Assembly: GCF_000619885.1 (NCBI RefSeq)
Contig: NZ_JHUZ01000006.1
Span: 620,001-684,000, forward strand
Direction: 5' to 3'
Source: Balneatrix alpica DSM 16621
GTDB lineage: Bacteria; Pseudomonadota; Gammaproteobacteria; Pseudomonadales; Balneatricaceae
Length of the DNA stretch: 64,000 nucleotides
In this document: piece by piece, positions 45,254 through 56,090 of the stretch
How the letters are laid out: every line of letters starts with the position of its first letter
Position numbering within the stretch: the first letter of the stretch is position 1
Translations under genes and position numbers: made by a program
The notes under the pieces: model-generated
Seen by the model: the letters and a program-made list of their open reading frames with translations, nothing else
What the model was told of the DNA's origin: nothing
The model's database searches: none

Positions 45254-45688
45254 ATGTTTCTGAATACTCTTACCCCGGGCGAAGGCGCCAAAAAAGCACG
45301 TAAGCGTGTAGGTCGTGGTATCGGTAGCGGTCTGGGTAAGACCTGTGGCCGTGGTCACAAAGGTGCCAAGTCCCGTACTGGTGGCGGTATCAAGTTGGGC
45401 TTCGAAGGCGGTCAGATGCCTCTGCAGCGTCGTCTGCCCAAGTTTGGTTTCGTTTCCCATATGGCTATGACTACTGCTGAAGTTCGTTTGTCTGAGCTGG
45501 CTCTGGTAGAAGCTGATGTTGTTGATCTGGCTGCTCTGAAGGCTGCCAATGTGATCAAGGGCAACATGATTCGTGCCAAGATTGTACTCTCAGGTGAGCT
45601 GAACAAAGCTGTTACTGTTCGTGGTTTGAAAGTGACTGCCGGTGCTAAGGCAGCCATTGAAGCCGCAGGCGGTAAAGTCGAGGAATAA
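45254..45688 (+). CDS. rplO: 50S ribosomal protein L15
   Basis: L15 is a late assembly protein that contacts 23S rRNA broadly. The 144-residue product has the Gly- and Lys-rich start ([33 protein letters not shown]) and [12 protein letters not shown] follows AAGGAG. Confidence 0.99.
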   Translation: MFLNTLTPGEGAKKARKRVGRGIGSGLGKTCGRGHKGAKSRTGGGIKLGFEGGQMPLQRRLPKFGFVSHMAMTTAEVRLSELALVEADVVDLAALKAANVIKGNMIRAKIVLSGELNKAVTVRGLKVTAGAKAAIEAAGGKVEE

Positions 45689-45694
45689 TGTTCG

Positions 45695-47014
45695 ATGGCC
45701 AAGCAAGGAACTATACCGGCAGGTGTACAAAGTGGTTTGGGTGAGCTTTGGGCTCGTCTCCGCTTTGTATTAATGGCAATTGTTGTGTACCGCATTGGTG
45801 CGCACATTCCGGTGCCGGGGATCAATCCTGATCGCCTTGCAGCCATGTTTGAACAGAACCAAGGCACCATTCTGAGTCTATTCAATATGTTCTCAGGTGG
45901 TGCTCTTGAGCGCATGAGTATCTTGGCTTTGGGGATTATGCCCTATATTTCGGCTTCGATTATCATGCAGCTCATGACCGTGGTAGTACCGCAGCTAGAG
46001 CAGCTGAAGAAAGAAGGTGAGAGTGGTCGACGCAAAATTACCCAGTATACCCGCTACGGAACTGTGGTACTGGCGTTGTTCCAGGGCGCTGGTTTGGCTG
46101 TAGGTTTGGCCAGTCAGGGTATCGCTTTCCAGGCTAGCCTGAGCTTCTACGCGGTTGCGGTAGCTACTCTGGTTGCCGGCTCTGTCTTTATGATGTGGCT
46201 GGGCGAGCAAGTGACTGAAAAAGGTATCGGTAACGGCATTTCTATCCTGATTTATGCAGGTATTGTTGCTGGATTGCCTGGTGCTATTGGTCAGTCTTTT
46301 GAAGCAGCCCGTCAAGGTGACCTGAGCATTTTGGCCTTGTTGGCTATTGCTGTGGTAGCTGTTGCTACTGTCGCATTCGTGGTGTTTGTGGAGCGTGGTC
46401 AGCGACGCATCACAATTAACTATGCTAAGCGTCAACATGGTCGTCATATGTATGCGGCGCAAACTAGTCATTTACCCCTAAAGGTCAATATGGCTGGTGT
46501 GATTCCGCCTATTTTTGCATCCAGTATTCTGCTTTTCCCTGCCTCTTTGGGGCAGTGGTTTGGTCAGAGTGAAAATATGCAGTGGTTGCAAGATATTGCT
46601 TTAGCATTATCACCGGGACAACCGTTGTATCTTTTGCTGTTTGCAATTAGTATTGTCTTCTTCTGTTTCTTCTACACGGCACTGATGTTCAATCCGAAGG
46701 ATGTCGCCGACAACCTGAAGAAATCAGGTGCCTTGATTCCCGGAATTCGTCCCGGTGATCAGTCCGCTCGCTACATTGATAATGTGCTTACGCGCTTGAC
46801 TCTGGCTGGTGCTCTTTATATCACCGCCGTGTCTTTGATGCCGCAGTTTCTTGTAGTGGCTTGGAATGTACCCTTCTACTTTGGTGGGACATCTCTACTG
46901 ATCGTCGTGGTTGTGGTGATGGATTTCATGGCTCAGGTGCAATCTCATTTGATGTCTCATCAATATGAATCCCTGATGCGTAAGTCCAATTTACGTGGTA
47001 TCGGCGGCCTCTAA
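45695..47014 (+). CDS. secY: Protein translocase channel SecY
   Basis: SecY forms the inner-membrane channel for Sec export and membrane insertion with SecE and SecG. The 439-residue product has about ten membrane segments, the plug region after [12 protein letters not shown], and the cytoplasmic loops with [15 protein letters not shown] and [23 protein letters not shown], the family motifs for ribosome and SecA docking. Codon use here is slightly less biased than in the ribosomal genes. It starts seven bases after rplO. Confidence 0.99.
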   Translation: MAKQGTIPAGVQSGLGELWARLRFVLMAIVVYRIGAHIPVPGINPDRLAAMFEQNQGTILSLFNMFSGGALERMSILALGIMPYISASIIMQLMTVVVPQLEQLKKEGESGRRKITQYTRYGTVVLALFQGAGLAVGLASQGIAFQASLSFYAVAVATLVAGSVFMMWLGEQVTEKGIGNGISILIYAGIVAGLPGAIGQSFEAARQGDLSILALLAIAVVAVATVAFVVFVERGQRRITINYAKRQHGRHMYAAQTSHLPLKVNMAGVIPPIFASSILLFPASLGQWFGQSENMQWLQDIALALSPGQPLYLLLFAISIVFFCFFYTALMFNPKDVADNLKKSGALIPGIRPGDQSARYIDNVLTRLTLAGALYITAVSLMPQFLVVAWNVPFYFGGTSLLIVVVVVMDFMAQVQSHLMSHQYESLMRKSNLRGIGGL

Positions 47015-47044
47015 CCGTCGCACCTTAATTTTATGGAGTGAAGC

Positions 47045-47161
47045 ATGAAAGTTCGTGCCTCTGTAAAGAAAATTTGTCGTAATTGCAAGATCGTACGTCG
47101 TAACGGTTCCGTTCGAGTGATCTGCAAAGTTGAACCTCGTCATAAGCAACGCCAGGGTTGA
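47045..47161 (+). CDS. rpmJ: 50S ribosomal protein L36, zinc-binding form
   Basis: This 38-residue protein is too short for most gene callers. Its sequence [15 protein letters not shown] and onward has the zinc ligands Cys11, Cys14, Cys27 and His33, so it is the zinc-binding (C+) form. L36 organises rRNA in the 50S subunit. ATG at 47045 follows a GGAGTGAAGC ribosome site. It closes the spc operon, as in E. coli. Confidence 0.97.
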   Translation: MKVRASVKKICRNCKIVRRNGSVRVICKVEPRHKQRQG

Positions 47162-47215
47162 TTCTGGGTTGTGCTGAAGGTGCATTGACTTGATTTTGCA
47201 TGGTTGGGTCATTAC

Positions 47216-47221
47216 TATAAT
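47216..47221 (+). promoter_or_regulatory. -10 element of the alpha operon promoter
   Basis: A consensus TATAAT lies 73 bp before rpsM in the only sizeable gap between rpmJ and rpoA. Candidate -35 sequences (TTGACT at 47185 and TTGATT at 47190) sit too far, so the exact -35 is unclear. The leader includes the place where S4 represses the alpha operon in E. coli. Confidence 0.6.
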
Positions 47222-47293
47222 GCGCCTTTCGGTGACGGTTTTACCATATTGTCGATGCCCATGAAGGTGGGTATCTTGATCGGAGTAAATTGA

Positions 47294-47650
47294 ATGGCCC
47301 GTATAGCTGGCGTCAATATTCCTGACAATAAGCATGCGGTGATCTCTTTGACTTATATCTACGGGATCGGCCGCACTACTGCTCAACAGCTGTGTGCAAG
47401 CATTGGCATTGAGCAGTCTACAAAGATTGCTGATCTGTCCGAAGAGACCCTGGATGTTCTGCGTGGCGAAGTTGCCAAGCTTGCGGTTGAGGGTGACCTC
47501 CGCCGTGAAATCTCTATGAACATCAAGCGTCTGATGGACTTGGGCTGCTATCGCGGTCTGCGTCATCGTCGTGGCCTACCAGTGCGTGGTCAGCGTACCA
47601 AGACCAATGCTCGCACTCGTAAAGGTCCGCGTAAGCCGATCCGTAAGTAA
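47294..47650 (+). CDS. rpsM: 30S ribosomal protein S13
   Basis: S13 sits in the head of the 30S subunit and contacts P-site tRNA and L5. The 118-residue product has [25 protein letters not shown], a helix-two-turn-helix, and the basic tail [24 protein letters not shown] follows GGAG. First gene of the alpha operon. Confidence 0.99.
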   Translation: MARIAGVNIPDNKHAVISLTYIYGIGRTTAQQLCASIGIEQSTKIADLSEETLDVLRGEVAKLAVEGDLRREISMNIKRLMDLGCYRGLRHRRGLPVRGQRTKTNARTRKGPRKPIRK

Positions 47651-47672
47651 GCTTTAGCGAAGGAATTCTCGT

Positions 47673-48062
47673 ATGGCCAAGCCAAATGCTCGTACCCGTA
47701 AAAAGGTAAAGAAGCAGGTTGTTGATGGAGTTGCGCATATCCACGCCTCCTTCAATAACACCATTGTGACCATTACTGACCGTCAGGGTAACACTCTGTC
47801 TTGGGCAACTGCTGGTGGGTCCGGCTTCCGTGGTTCTCGTAAGAGCACCCCCTTTGCTGCACAGGTTGCAGCAGAGCGCGCTGGACAGGCTGCGTTGGAA
47901 TATGGTCTGAAGAACCTGGACGTGCTGGTTAAAGGCCCGGGCCCAGGTCGTGAGTCTGCTGTGCGTGCTCTGAACGCTGTAGGCTACAAGATCACTAATA
48001 TTACCGACGTGACGCCTATTCCTCACAACGGTTGTCGTCCGCCCAAGAAGCGTCGTGTTTAA
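47673..48062 (+). CDS. rpsK: 30S ribosomal protein S11
   Basis: S11 forms part of the mRNA exit channel on the 30S platform. The 129-residue product has [28 protein letters not shown] and the C-terminal [17 protein letters not shown] signature. Start follows GAAGGAA, 22 bp after rpsM. Confidence 0.99.
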   Translation: MAKPNARTRKKVKKQVVDGVAHIHASFNNTIVTITDRQGNTLSWATAGGSGFRGSRKSTPFAAQVAAERAGQAALEYGLKNLDVLVKGPGPGRESAVRALNAVGYKITNITDVTPIPHNGCRPPKKRRV

Positions 48063-48077
48063 TCAGGAGACGGTAGA

Positions 48078-48698
48078 ATGGCTCGTTATATCGGACCCAA
48101 GTGCAAGCTCTCCCGCCGTGAAGGAACCGACCTGTTCCTGAAGAGCGGTGTGCGTGCTCTGGATTCCAAGTGCAAAATTGATGCAGCACCTGGTATGCAC
48201 GGCGCCCGTCGTGGACGTCTGTCAGACTATGGTCTGCAACTGCGTGAAAAGCAGAAAGTTCGTCGTATTTACGGTGTACTGGAGCGTCAGTTCCGTAACT
48301 ACTACAAAGAAGCCGCTCGTCTGCGTGGTGCTACTGGTGAAAACCTGCTGCAACTGCTGGAAGCGCGTCTTGATAACGTTGTTTATCGCATGGGCTTTGG
48401 TTCTACCCGTGCTGAAGCGCGTCAAATCGTATCCCACAAGGCTATCTCTGTTAATGGCAAGACCGTTAACATTCCTTCTTTCAAGGTAGCTCCCGGTGAT
48501 GTGGTTGCTGTTCGTGAAAAGGCCAAGAGCCAGCTGCGTATTAAGGCTGCTCTGGAAGTTTCCGCTCAGCGTGCTCCGGTACAGTGGGTTGATGTTGACT
48601 CTGGCAAGATGGAAGGCGTTCTGAAAGCTCTGCCAGAGCGCAGCGAACTCTCCGCAGACATCAACGAAAACTTGATTGTTGAGCTGTATTCTAAGTAA
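48078..48698 (+). CDS. rpsD: 30S ribosomal protein S4
   Basis: S4 is a primary 16S binder and, in E. coli, represses its own operon. The 206-residue product has [23 protein letters not shown], an S4 RNA-binding domain ([39 protein letters not shown]) and an acidic end. The N-terminus has no zinc CxxC set, as in other gammaproteobacteria. ATG follows AGGAG. Confidence 0.99.
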   Translation: MARYIGPKCKLSRREGTDLFLKSGVRALDSKCKIDAAPGMHGARRGRLSDYGLQLREKQKVRRIYGVLERQFRNYYKEAARLRGATGENLLQLLEARLDNVVYRMGFGSTRAEARQIVSHKAISVNGKTVNIPSFKVAPGDVVAVREKAKSQLRIKAALEVSAQRAPVQWVDVDSGKMEGVLKALPERSELSADINENLIVELYSK

Positions 48699-48734
48699 TT
48701 GAATTTGAGCTCAACTTCAAAACTAGGTGGAACT

Positions 48735-49736
48735 ATGCAGCGTTCAGTCAGCGAATTTCTCACTCCACGTCACATTGACGTGCAGGAAATCAGCAAGACT
48801 CATGCGAAAGTGACCCTCGAGCCCCTGGAACGGGGCTTCGGCCACACCCTGGGTAATGCCTTGCGTCGTATCCTGCTCTCTTCCATGCCGGGATGCGCTA
48901 TTACTGAAGTGCACATTGATGGTGTTCTTCATGAGTACAGCGCCATCGAAGGTGTTCAGGAGGACGTGATTGAGATCCTGCTGAACCTTAAAGGTGTTGC
49001 TGTAGCAATGCACGCTGGTGATGAAGTTACACTGAAGCTTTCTAAGAAAGGTCCAGGTGTAGTCACCGCTGCAGATATTGAGCTGCCGCATGATGTGGAA
49101 ATTGTTAATCCTGATCATGTGATTGCACACTTGAATGAAGCGGCTAATCTTTCCATGCAACTGAAGGTTTCTCGCGGTCGTGGTTACGTACCTGCTGATA
49201 GCCGACTGAGCTTGGAAGATGAAGGCCGTGTGATTGGGCGCTTGCAACTGGATGCCAGCTACAGCCCTGTACGTCGTGTTTCCTACGTCGTAGAGCGCGC
49301 GCGTGTAGAGCAACGTACTGACCTGGATAAGCTTGTAATTGATCTAGAGACCAACGGGACTTTGGATCCAGAGGAAGCTATCCGTCGTGCCGCAACTATT
49401 CTGCAGCAACAGCTGGCTGTTTTTGTTGATCTGGAAGCTGACAAAGAGCCTGAGCCGGTTAAAGAGGAAGAGGAATTTGATCCTATTCTGCTGCGCCCGG
49501 TAGATGAGCTTGAGCTGACAGTCCGTTCTGCCAACTGCCTGAAAGCGGAAAACATTTATTACATTGGCGACCTTATCCAGCGTACCGAAGTGGAGTTGTT
49601 AAAGACTCCTAACCTGGGTAAGAAGTCTCTGACTGAAATTAAAGATGTGTTGGCATCCCGTGGTCTATCGCTGGGCATGCGTTTAGAGAACTGGCCGCCT
49701 GCGTCTCTACGCAACGACGATAAGGCTGCGTCCTGA
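48735..49736 (+). CDS. rpoA: DNA-directed RNA polymerase alpha subunit
   Basis: RpoA dimerises to start RNA polymerase assembly, and its C-terminal domain binds UP elements and activators. The 333-residue product has the N-terminal assembly region ([37 protein letters not shown]), an acidic linker ([21 protein letters not shown]), and the CTD ([56 protein letters not shown]). The frame is open back to the rpsD stop, but ATG at 48735 follows TAGGTGGA and gives the family start. Confidence 0.99.
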   Translation: MQRSVSEFLTPRHIDVQEISKTHAKVTLEPLERGFGHTLGNALRRILLSSMPGCAITEVHIDGVLHEYSAIEGVQEDVIEILLNLKGVAVAMHAGDEVTLKLSKKGPGVVTAADIELPHDVEIVNPDHVIAHLNEAANLSMQLKVSRGRGYVPADSRLSLEDEGRVIGRLQLDASYSPVRRVSYVVERARVEQRTDLDKLVIDLETNGTLDPEEAIRRAATILQQQLAVFVDLEADKEPEPVKEEEEFDPILLRPVDELELTVRSANCLKAENIYYIGDLIQRTEVELLKTPNLGKKSLTEIKDVLASRGLSLGMRLENWPPASLRNDDKAAS

Positions 49737-49778
49737 CCACCTAGATAACCAACACTTGAGTTTGGTAAGGAATTCGAC

Positions 49779-50165
49779 ATGCGTCATCGTAAAAGCGGTC
49801 GTCACTTAAATCGCACCAGTGCTCACCGCAAAGCCATGTTTAAAAACATGGCCGTGTCTCTGTTTGAGCACGAGGTGATCAAGACTACCCTGCCTAAGGC
49901 CAAAGAACTGCGTCGCTTTGCTGAGCCGTTGATTACTCTGGCTAAGGTAGACTCTGTAGCTAATCGCCGTCTGGCTTTTGCCCGTACTCGTAGCAAAGAA
50001 GCGGTAGGCAAGCTCTTTACTGAGCTGGGTCCCCGTTACAATGCTCGTCCTGGTGGTTACATCCGCATCCTGAAGTGTGGTTTCCGTGATGGAGACAGCG
50101 CACCTATGGCTTATGTGGAACTGGTTGACCGTCCTGGATTTGTGGCGGAAGAAGCTGGCGAATAA
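49779..50165 (+). CDS. rplQ: 50S ribosomal protein L17
   Basis: L17 lies at the tunnel exit. The 128-residue product has [37 protein letters not shown] and ends in [27 protein letters not shown]. Length is normal. It is the last gene of the alpha operon before a strong terminator. Confidence 0.99.
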   Translation: MRHRKSGRHLNRTSAHRKAMFKNMAVSLFEHEVIKTTLPKAKELRRFAEPLITLAKVDSVANRRLAFARTRSKEAVGKLFTELGPRYNARPGGYIRILKCGFRDGDSAPMAYVELVDRPGFVAEEAGE

Positions 50166-50179
50166 GCTGGGTCTTGAAT

Positions 50180-50207
50180 AAAAAACCGCGCTTCGGCGCG
50201 GTTTTTT
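50180..50207. terminator. Terminator of the alpha operon after rplQ
   Basis: A GC stem (50086-type core CCGCGC/GCGCGG at 50186-50191 and 50196-50201) with a TTCG tetraloop is extended by six A-T pairs and ends in TTTTTT. The A tract on the other side makes it bidirectional. Confidence 0.95.
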
Positions 50208-50234
50208 ATTGGCTTTTAAAGAGTGGTTAGCTGT

Positions 50235-50260
50235 AAAAAGGCCAGCATTATGCTGGCCTT
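50235..50260 (-). terminator. Terminator of uvrA
   Basis: On the minus strand a perfect 9-bp stem (50260-50252 with 50246-50238, loop ATAAT) runs into TTTTT. It is 19 bp past the uvrA stop. Confidence 0.88.
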
Positions 50261-50278
50261 GGTGTGTGTTGGGAGTCC

Positions 50279-53110
50279 TTACTGCTTGGCGAGGAGAGGG
50301 GCTAAGAAGCGGCCGGTATGGCTTTGTGGAAGTGTTGCCAGGTATTCTGGGCTTCCTTGCGCAATGATTTGGCCGCCGCCAGTGCCCCCTTCTGGACCAA
50401 GATCAATCAGCCAGTCAGCGGTTTTTATCACGTCCAGGTTATGCTCGATAACTACCACGGTGTTGCCATGATCACGCAAACGGTGGAGTACATTGAGGAG
50501 CTGCTGAATATCGTAGAAGTGCAATCCAGTAGTTGGCTCATCCAGGATATAAAGAGTCTTACCGGTATCGCGTTTTGAGAGCTCCTTGGCGAGTTTCACT
50601 CGTTGCGCTTCGCCGCCGGAAAGCGTGGTCGCACTTTGTCCAAGGCGGATATAGGACAGGCCAACATCCATTAGGGTTTGTAGTTTGCGTGCGATCATGG
50701 GGACGGCATTGAAGAACTCGCAAGCATCCTCAACCGTCATTTCCAGCACTTCGTGAATATTCTTGCCTTTGTAAGTAATCTCCAGGGTTTCGCGGTTATA
50801 GCGTTTTCCTTTGCAGAGATCGCAAGGTACATAGATGTCAGGCAAGAAGTGCATTTCTACTTTGATTACCCCATCCCCTTGGCAAGCTTCACAACGTCCA
50901 CCTTTGACATTAAAACTGAAGCGACCAGGTTTGTAGCCGCGTGAACGTGCTTCCTGAGTGGCGCTAAAGAGCTCGCGGATAGGGGTGAAAATGCCGGTAT
51001 AGGTGGCAGGGTTGGAGCGTGGAGTGCGGCCGATAGGGCTTTGATCGATATCGACTACTTTATCAAAGTGTTCTAAACCCTGAATTTCCTGGTAGGGGGC
51101 GGCCTCCAATGTTGTTGCGCCATTCAAAGCGGTGGCAGCGAGCGGAAAGAGGGTGGCATTAATCAGGGTTGATTTGCCTGAGCCGGAAACGCCAGTGATA
51201 CAGGTAAACAGGCCAACTGGGATGTGTAGGTCCACTTGCTGTAAATTGTTACCTGTTGCACCTAAGAGACTTAGTTGCCGTGATGGATCGGGTTGATTGC
51301 GTTGTTCAGGTACTGCGATACAGCGACGTCCGCTTAAGTAGTCTCCGGTGATGGACTGAGGGTTAGCCATCACTTCCGCAGGTGTGCCCTGCGCAATAAT
51401 TTGCCCTCCATGTACGCCTGCGCCAGGGCCAATATCAAGAACGTGATCGGCTAGGCGAATGGCGTCCTCATCGTGTTCTACCACAATAACGGTATTGCCC
51501 AGGTCACGTAGATGGGTCAGGGTTTGCAATAAGCGATCATTGTCCCGCTGGTGCAATCCTATCGAGGGTTCATCGAGGATGTACATCACTCCAACCAGTC
51601 CTGCACCGATTTGGCTGGCTAACCGAATTCGTTGGGCTTCGCCACCAGAAAGGGTATCTGCACTGCGTTCTAAGGTCAGGTAATCAAGCCCAACATTAAC
51701 CAGAAAGCTGAGGCGGGCTTGTATTTCTTTCAGAATTTTGTCGGCAATCTCGCCACGCTTGCCACTCAGGCTGAGGTTGGAGAAATAGTCATGACAGTTA
51801 CCCACAGCCATATGAGCAATATTGGGTAAATTTTTACCGTCAATAAAAACGTGGCGTGCTTCACGCCGCAGGCGTGAGCCTTCGCAGCTGGGGCACTTTT
51901 TCAGGGTAAGATAGCGAGCCAGGTCTTCGCGCACCATTTGGGAGTCGGTTTCCCGGTAACGGCGTTCCATGTTAGGTAATACCCCTTCAAAGGGATGGCT
52001 ACGGCTGATGGTAACGCCTCGATCGCTGACGTAAGTAAACTGAATTTCCTCTTTACCGCTGCCATGCAGAATCACTTCGCGTTGCTCTGGCTTAAGCTGT
52101 GCAAAGGGGGTGTTGACATCAAAGCCATAGTGTTCTGCGACGGCTTTAATGAGTTGAAAATAGTAGACGCTGCGCTTGTCCCAGCCTTTGATAGTACCCT
52201 CTGCCAAGGTGAGCTCAGGATCAACAATCACTTTATTGGGGTCAAAATATTGGCGTACACCTAAGCCATCACAGCTGGGGCAAGCGCCATGAGGACTGTT
52301 AAAGGAGAATAGGCGGGGTTCGAGTTCGCTAATGCTGTAGCCGCATTCAGGGCAAGCAAAACGGGCAGAGAAAACAATTTCTGCTTGGTCAGGTTGATCA
52401 AGATAGGCAACCTTAGCCAGCCCGTCGCTTAGCTCTAGCGCAGTTTCAAAGGATTCTGCTAAGCGTTGTTGTAGATCAGCGCGGACTTTGAAACGGTCAA
52501 CAATCACCTCAATATTGTGCTTACGTTTTTTGTCGAGTTCAGGGGCGGCATCCAGTTCATAGATTTCGCCGTCAATGCGCACACGAATGAAACCTTGGCT
52601 GCGCAGGTTTTGCAAAATGTTAAGGTGTTCCCCTTTGCGACCTTGAATAACAGGGGCCAGCAGCATTAGCCGGGTGTCTTCCGGCAGTGCTAAAACTTGG
52701 TCAACCATTTGGCTGACGGTTTGTGCCTCTAGGGGTAAATCATGGTCTGGGCAGCGTGGTTCACCAACTCGAGCAAAGAGTAAGCGAAGGTAGTCGTAGA
52801 TTTCTGTGATGGTACCGACCGTTGAGCGCGGATTATGTGAGGTGGATTTTTGCTCAATGGATATCGCTGGCGATAGGCCTTCGATATGATCCACATCCGG
52901 CTTCTCCATCATGGAGAGAAATTGACGGGCATAAGTTGAAAGTGACTCGACGTAGCGTCGCTGTCCTTCGGCATACAGAGTGTCAAAGGCCAGGGAAGAT
53001 TTTCCCGAGCCAGAAAGACCGGTAATAACAATTAGCTTGTCACGCGGAAGGTCTACATCAATATTCTTGAGATTGTGAGTACGGGCACCCCGTACCAGAA
53101 TCTTATCCAT
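50279..53110 (-). CDS. uvrA: Excinuclease ABC subunit A
   Basis: UvrA finds bulky DNA damage and loads UvrB in nucleotide excision repair. The 943-residue product has two ABC ATPase units with Walker [15 protein letters not shown] and [14 protein letters not shown], signatures [12 protein letters not shown] and [12 protein letters not shown], and zinc-finger CxxC pairs ([31 protein letters not shown]). Length matches E. coli (940). It diverges from ssb across a LexA box, the standard gammaproteobacterial arrangement. Confidence 0.99.
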   Translation of the reverse strand: MDKILVRGARTHNLKNIDVDLPRDKLIVITGLSGSGKSSLAFDTLYAEGQRRYVESLSTYARQFLSMMEKPDVDHIEGLSPAISIEQKSTSHNPRSTVGTITEIYDYLRLLFARVGEPRCPDHDLPLEAQTVSQMVDQVLALPEDTRLMLLAPVIQGRKGEHLNILQNLRSQGFIRVRIDGEIYELDAAPELDKKRKHNIEVIVDRFKVRADLQQRLAESFETALELSDGLAKVAYLDQPDQAEIVFSARFACPECGYSISELEPRLFSFNSPHGACPSCDGLGVRQYFDPNKVIVDPELTLAEGTIKGWDKRSVYYFQLIKAVAEHYGFDVNTPFAQLKPEQREVILHGSGKEEIQFTYVSDRGVTISRSHPFEGVLPNMERRYRETDSQMVREDLARYLTLKKCPSCEGSRLRREARHVFIDGKNLPNIAHMAVGNCHDYFSNLSLSGKRGEIADKILKEIQARLSFLVNVGLDYLTLERSADTLSGGEAQRIRLASQIGAGLVGVMYILDEPSIGLHQRDNDRLLQTLTHLRDLGNTVIVVEHDEDAIRLADHVLDIGPGAGVHGGQIIAQGTPAEVMANPQSITGDYLSGRRCIAVPEQRNQPDPSRQLSLLGATGNNLQQVDLHIPVGLFTCITGVSGSGKSTLINATLFPLAATALNGATTLEAAPYQEIQGLEHFDKVVDIDQSPIGRTPRSNPATYTGIFTPIRELFSATQEARSRGYKPGRFSFNVKGGRCEACQGDGVIKVEMHFLPDIYVPCDLCKGKRYNRETLEITYKGKNIHEVLEMTVEDACEFFNAVPMIARKLQTLMDVGLSYIRLGQSATTLSGGEAQRVKLAKELSKRDTGKTLYILDEPTTGLHFYDIQQLLNVLHRLRDHGNTVVVIEHNLDVIKTADWLIDLGPEGGTGGGQIIAQGSPEYLATLPQSHTGRFLAPLLAKQ

Positions 53111-53200
53111 GCTCAGGCTCCAGCCAGCAATCTATCGGTATTGCGACCCCGCTAAGGGGTGAAGTGTTCGCAGACAAATGCCTTAACTTTTGGCTTAGGG

Positions 53201-53216
53201 CTGTATAAACTAACAG
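53201..53216. promoter_or_regulatory. LexA (SOS) box between uvrA and ssb
   Basis: CTGT, eight bases, ACAG, the same form as the recN box. It overlaps a TATAAA at 53204-53209 that may be the ssb -10, and lies 23 bp before the ssb start. A box at this place is known for uvrA/ssb in E. coli. Confidence 0.87.
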
Positions 53217-53239
53217 GATTTTGATTAAGGGAGAACATC

Positions 53240-53800
53240 ATGGCCCGTGGTGGTGTAAATAAAGTTATTTTGGTGGGAAACCTCGGGGCTGATCCTGAGG
53301 TGCGTTATATGCCCAATGGAAATGCGGTCGCTAACATTAGCTTGGCAACAAGTGAAAGTTGGAAAGATCGTAACTCTGGGCAAATGCAGGAACGCACCGA
53401 ATGGCACAGGGTGGTGTTTTTCGGGCGTTTGGCGGAAGTGGTCGGGCAGTATGCTCGTAAAGGTTCCAAGCTTTATGTGGAAGGCAAACTGCAAACCCGC
53501 AAGTGGCAAGATCAAAGTGGGCAGGATCGTTATACCACTGAGGTTGTGGTCGATATGGGTGGCAGTATGCAGTTTCTGGATAGTCCTCGTGATGGCGCTG
53601 CCGGTGGCGGTTACGAATCCAGTCAGGGCGGTGGCTATGGTGGTGGGCAGCAAAGTGCACCCCAGCAGAACTATCAACAACCAAATCAAGGTTATGCGCC
53701 GCAGCAGGGTGGACGTCAGCAGCAGGCACCCGCGCCGACCCAAGCACAGCCGATGCCGCAGAATAACTTTGATGATTTCGATGACGACATTCCGTTCTAA
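53240..53800 (+). CDS. ssb: Single-stranded DNA-binding protein
   Basis: SSB protects single-stranded DNA and recruits repair and replication proteins. The 186-residue product has the OB-fold N-terminal domain ([22 protein letters not shown], then [37 protein letters not shown]), a Gly/Gln/Pro-rich flexible linker, and the acidic tip DDFDDDIPF that docks partners. ATG follows AGGGAG. It is divergent from uvrA and ends in a strong terminator. Confidence 0.99.
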   Translation: MARGGVNKVILVGNLGADPEVRYMPNGNAVANISLATSESWKDRNSGQMQERTEWHRVVFFGRLAEVVGQYARKGSKLYVEGKLQTRKWQDQSGQDRYTTEVVVDMGGSMQFLDSPRDGAAGGGYESSQGGGYGGGQQSAPQQNYQQPNQGYAPQQGGRQQQAPAPTQAQPMPQNNFDDFDDDIPF

Positions 53801-53808
53801 CGAACGAC

Positions 53809-53833
53809 AAGGGCCGATTACCGGCCCTTTTTT
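53809..53833 (+). terminator. Terminator after ssb
   Basis: An 8-bp stem (53809-53816 with 53822-53829, loop ATTAC) runs into a TTTTTT tract at 53828-53833. Confidence 0.9.
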
Positions 53834-53947
53834 GTTACCTTTTCATAGGTAAAGGTTGCTTCAAGAGCGGGTAACACAGTGTTGCTATTATTGGTGAGAG
53901 CGCTCAGCGGGCGAGGAGTAAACTGCGGGGTTCTAGGGAGGATAGCT

Positions 53948-55225
53948 ATGACCAATATCAAAATGAAAAGCTGGTTGCTGGCCAGTATGTTGATGACATC
54001 AGGAGCCGTACAGGCAGAGTCGTTGGCTCAGCTTTATCAGCTGACCTTGCAACAGGATCCAGTTTTGCAAGCAGCTGAGGCTGCACGTCAGGCGGCGGCT
54101 GAAGTTATTCCACAGCGTCAAGCTGCCTTGTTGCCCTCCTTGTCTGCATCGGCCTCTACTCAGTATCGGGATAGCAAAAACGGCGGTACTAACTGGCATG
54201 ATTATGGATTGAGTTTGCGTCAACCGCTGTATAACCGTGCCAGTTGGCTTGGCTATCAGCAGGGTAAACAGCTTGATGCCAGTGCGGCGCTTCAATTAGA
54301 GCAAGCTCAGCAGCAAGTATTGTTGCGGGTGGTGGAGGCTTATCTAGAAGCACTGCGCGCTCGTATGCAGTTGCAAACCGCAGAAGCGGAAGAACAGGCG
54401 ATTTTGCGTCGTTTAGAGCAGAACCAGGCTCAATTTGATGTTGGTTTGATTGCTATTACCGATGTAGAGGAGGCCCGTGCGGCTTATCAGCGTGCCCAAG
54501 TCAGTCGAATCCAGGCTGCTAATTTGCTGGAGAACAATCTGGAGGCACTGGCTCGGTTAGCGGGACAGCCGATCCAGGTGTTGTTCGAGTTAGCTGCGGA
54601 CTATCCATTAACTGATGTCGTGCCTGACCTGGATACGGTGGTGGAGCAGGCATTGGCTAATAATTTGGATTTGCAGCGTCAGCGTTTGGCGGTGGAGTCC
54701 GCGCAAACTCAAACTAAAATCAGCTCAGCTGGACACTTACCGACAGTAGATTTAACGGCCAGTGCAGGTGGTGCAGACCAAGGTAATGGTATGCAGCGTC
54801 TAAATACGGTGGGCGTTACTCTGAGCATGCCGTTGTATGCCGGTGGTGCGGTACAGTCTGGCGTGCGTGAATCCCAGGCTCGACTCACTCAGCAGCAGGC
54901 GGAGCAAGAAAACTTGCGGCGCCAAGTGCAGTTGCAGGCTCGTACACTAGTGCGGAACTTGCAAGCTGATGTCGCAACCATTGAAGCGCAGCGCTTAGCG
55001 ATTCAAGCCAGCGAAACAGCCTTGAAGGCAACAGAAGCAGGATATGAGGTGGGGACTCGCAATATTGTCGATGTGCTGGAGTCGCAGAAGAATCTGTTCC
55101 AGTCGCAACGCAATTATGCTGATGCGCGTTATAACCTGGTGCTGAACCAATTACGCTTGCAGGAGCTTCAGGGGCAGTTAGCCGTAGCAGACTTGCAAGA
55201 ATTAGATCGTTGGCTTTTGCCTTAA
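53948..55225 (+). CDS. TolC-family outer-membrane channel protein
   Basis: The 425-residue product is a TolC-type trimeric channel that links inner-membrane pumps to the outside. It has a Sec signal peptide (cleavage after VQA, about residue 24), then two OEP repeats rich in Ala, Gln and Glu helices, with the TolC-like segments LRQPLYNRASWLGYQQGKQ, AQFDVGLIAITDVEEARAAY, LSMPLYAGGAVQSGVRESQARL and AGYEVGTRNIVDVLESQKNLFQSQRNYADARYNLV. No pump or membrane-fusion gene is adjacent. It may be tolC itself, serving several pumps. ATG at 53948 follows GGGAGGA; the frame is open 69 bp upstream. Confidence 0.92.
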   Translation: MTNIKMKSWLLASMLMTSGAVQAESLAQLYQLTLQQDPVLQAAEAARQAAAEVIPQRQAALLPSLSASASTQYRDSKNGGTNWHDYGLSLRQPLYNRASWLGYQQGKQLDASAALQLEQAQQQVLLRVVEAYLEALRARMQLQTAEAEEQAILRRLEQNQAQFDVGLIAITDVEEARAAYQRAQVSRIQAANLLENNLEALARLAGQPIQVLFELAADYPLTDVVPDLDTVVEQALANNLDLQRQRLAVESAQTQTKISSAGHLPTVDLTASAGGADQGNGMQRLNTVGVTLSMPLYAGGAVQSGVRESQARLTQQQAEQENLRRQVQLQARTLVRNLQADVATIEAQRLAIQASETALKATEAGYEVGTRNIVDVLESQKNLFQSQRNYADARYNLVLNQLRLQELQGQLAVADLQELDRWLLP

Positions 55226-55292
55226 GCGAACATGGACACTTCTGCCTCTAGTATGACGCTGTGGGGGAGGGAGTTGTCTAGCTGCGACCGGC

Positions 55293-55322
55293 ATACCGCT
55301 AGTCTCGTTAGACTGGCGGTAT
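55293..55322 (+). terminator. Hairpin after the TolC-like gene
   Basis: A 13-bp stem with one wobble (55293-55305 with 55310-55322, loop CGTT) but no T-run. It probably ends the TolC-like transcript, and a TATGAT at 55339-55344 just beyond may start the next gene. Confidence 0.6.
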
Positions 55323-55404
55323 TGCTATTCATTCATGCTATGATCCTAGGCCTCAAAAGTGCTTTAGTAGCACATGGTGATGTTTTTCAGGTATAGGACG
55401 AGTT

Positions 55405-56055
55405 ATGTCAGATAATCCCGCTCAGGTTTCCCCGGAAGAGGGCGGAGTCAATGAAGATCAAGCCCTGCGAATTGCTTCAGGACGTAAGCCTTTTGTTGAA
55501 CCACTTCGCCTTGGTCAGCGTCTGAAAGAAATTCGTCTTAGTAATAGCTGGACACTTGAAGATGTAAGTCAGCGTACTGGCCTTGCCCGTTCTACGCTGT
55601 CGAAAATTGAAAATGAGCAAATCTCACCGACTTTTACCGTGGTGCAGAAGCTGTCAGCTGGGTTAGGGATTGATCTTCCCCAGTTATTTGCGACACCTAA
55701 GCGTCAAGCTAAACCGATGGGGCGACGTGATCTGACCCGTTTAGGGCAAGGGCAACCTCATCCCACGCCTACCTATGAGCATGAGCTGCTGTGCACGGAA
55801 TTTGCCAATAAGCGCATGATTCCTTTCAAGACCATTGTTCGAGCGCGTGATTTCGCCCAATTCCATGAATGGGTGCGTCATGATGGCGAAGAGTTTTTAT
55901 TGGTTCTTGAAGGGCAAGTACGTCTTTACACTGAGTTTTATGCACCGCTGGACTTAGAGACTGGCGATAGCCTCTATTTTGATAGCAGTATGGGCCACGC
56001 TGTAGTGTCAATCAGTGAGGATGATGCGGTTATTTTGTCGGTGTGTTCGTATTAA
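55405..56055 (+). CDS. XRE-family regulator with C-terminal cupin domain
   Basis: The 216-residue product has a Cro/CI-type helix-turn-helix at residues about 36-90 (LGQRLKEIRLSNSWTLEDVSQRTGLARSTLSKIENEQISPTF) and a C-terminal cupin (GEEFLLVLEGQVRLYTEFYAPLDLETGDSLYFDSSMGHAV) that likely binds a small ligand. This is the form of SutR- and PuuR-type regulators of amino acid, polyamine or sulfur use. The ligand is unknown. ATG has no strong ribosome site. The next gene, 35 bp on, is the RmlD-like protein, so the two may form an operon. Confidence 0.87.
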   Translation: MSDNPAQVSPEEGGVNEDQALRIASGRKPFVEPLRLGQRLKEIRLSNSWTLEDVSQRTGLARSTLSKIENEQISPTFTVVQKLSAGLGIDLPQLFATPKRQAKPMGRRDLTRLGQGQPHPTPTYEHELLCTEFANKRMIPFKTIVRARDFAQFHEWVRHDGEEFLLVLEGQVRLYTEFYAPLDLETGDSLYFDSSMGHAVVSISEDDAVILSVCSY

Positions 56056-56090
56056 AACCAGGCAACGCCAAGAGAGGATGAGAAGCATAG

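Noticed and set aside
53580..53780. Repetitive Gly/Gln region as a possible repeat element
   Set aside because: It is the flexible linker of SSB, in frame and followed by the acidic tip.
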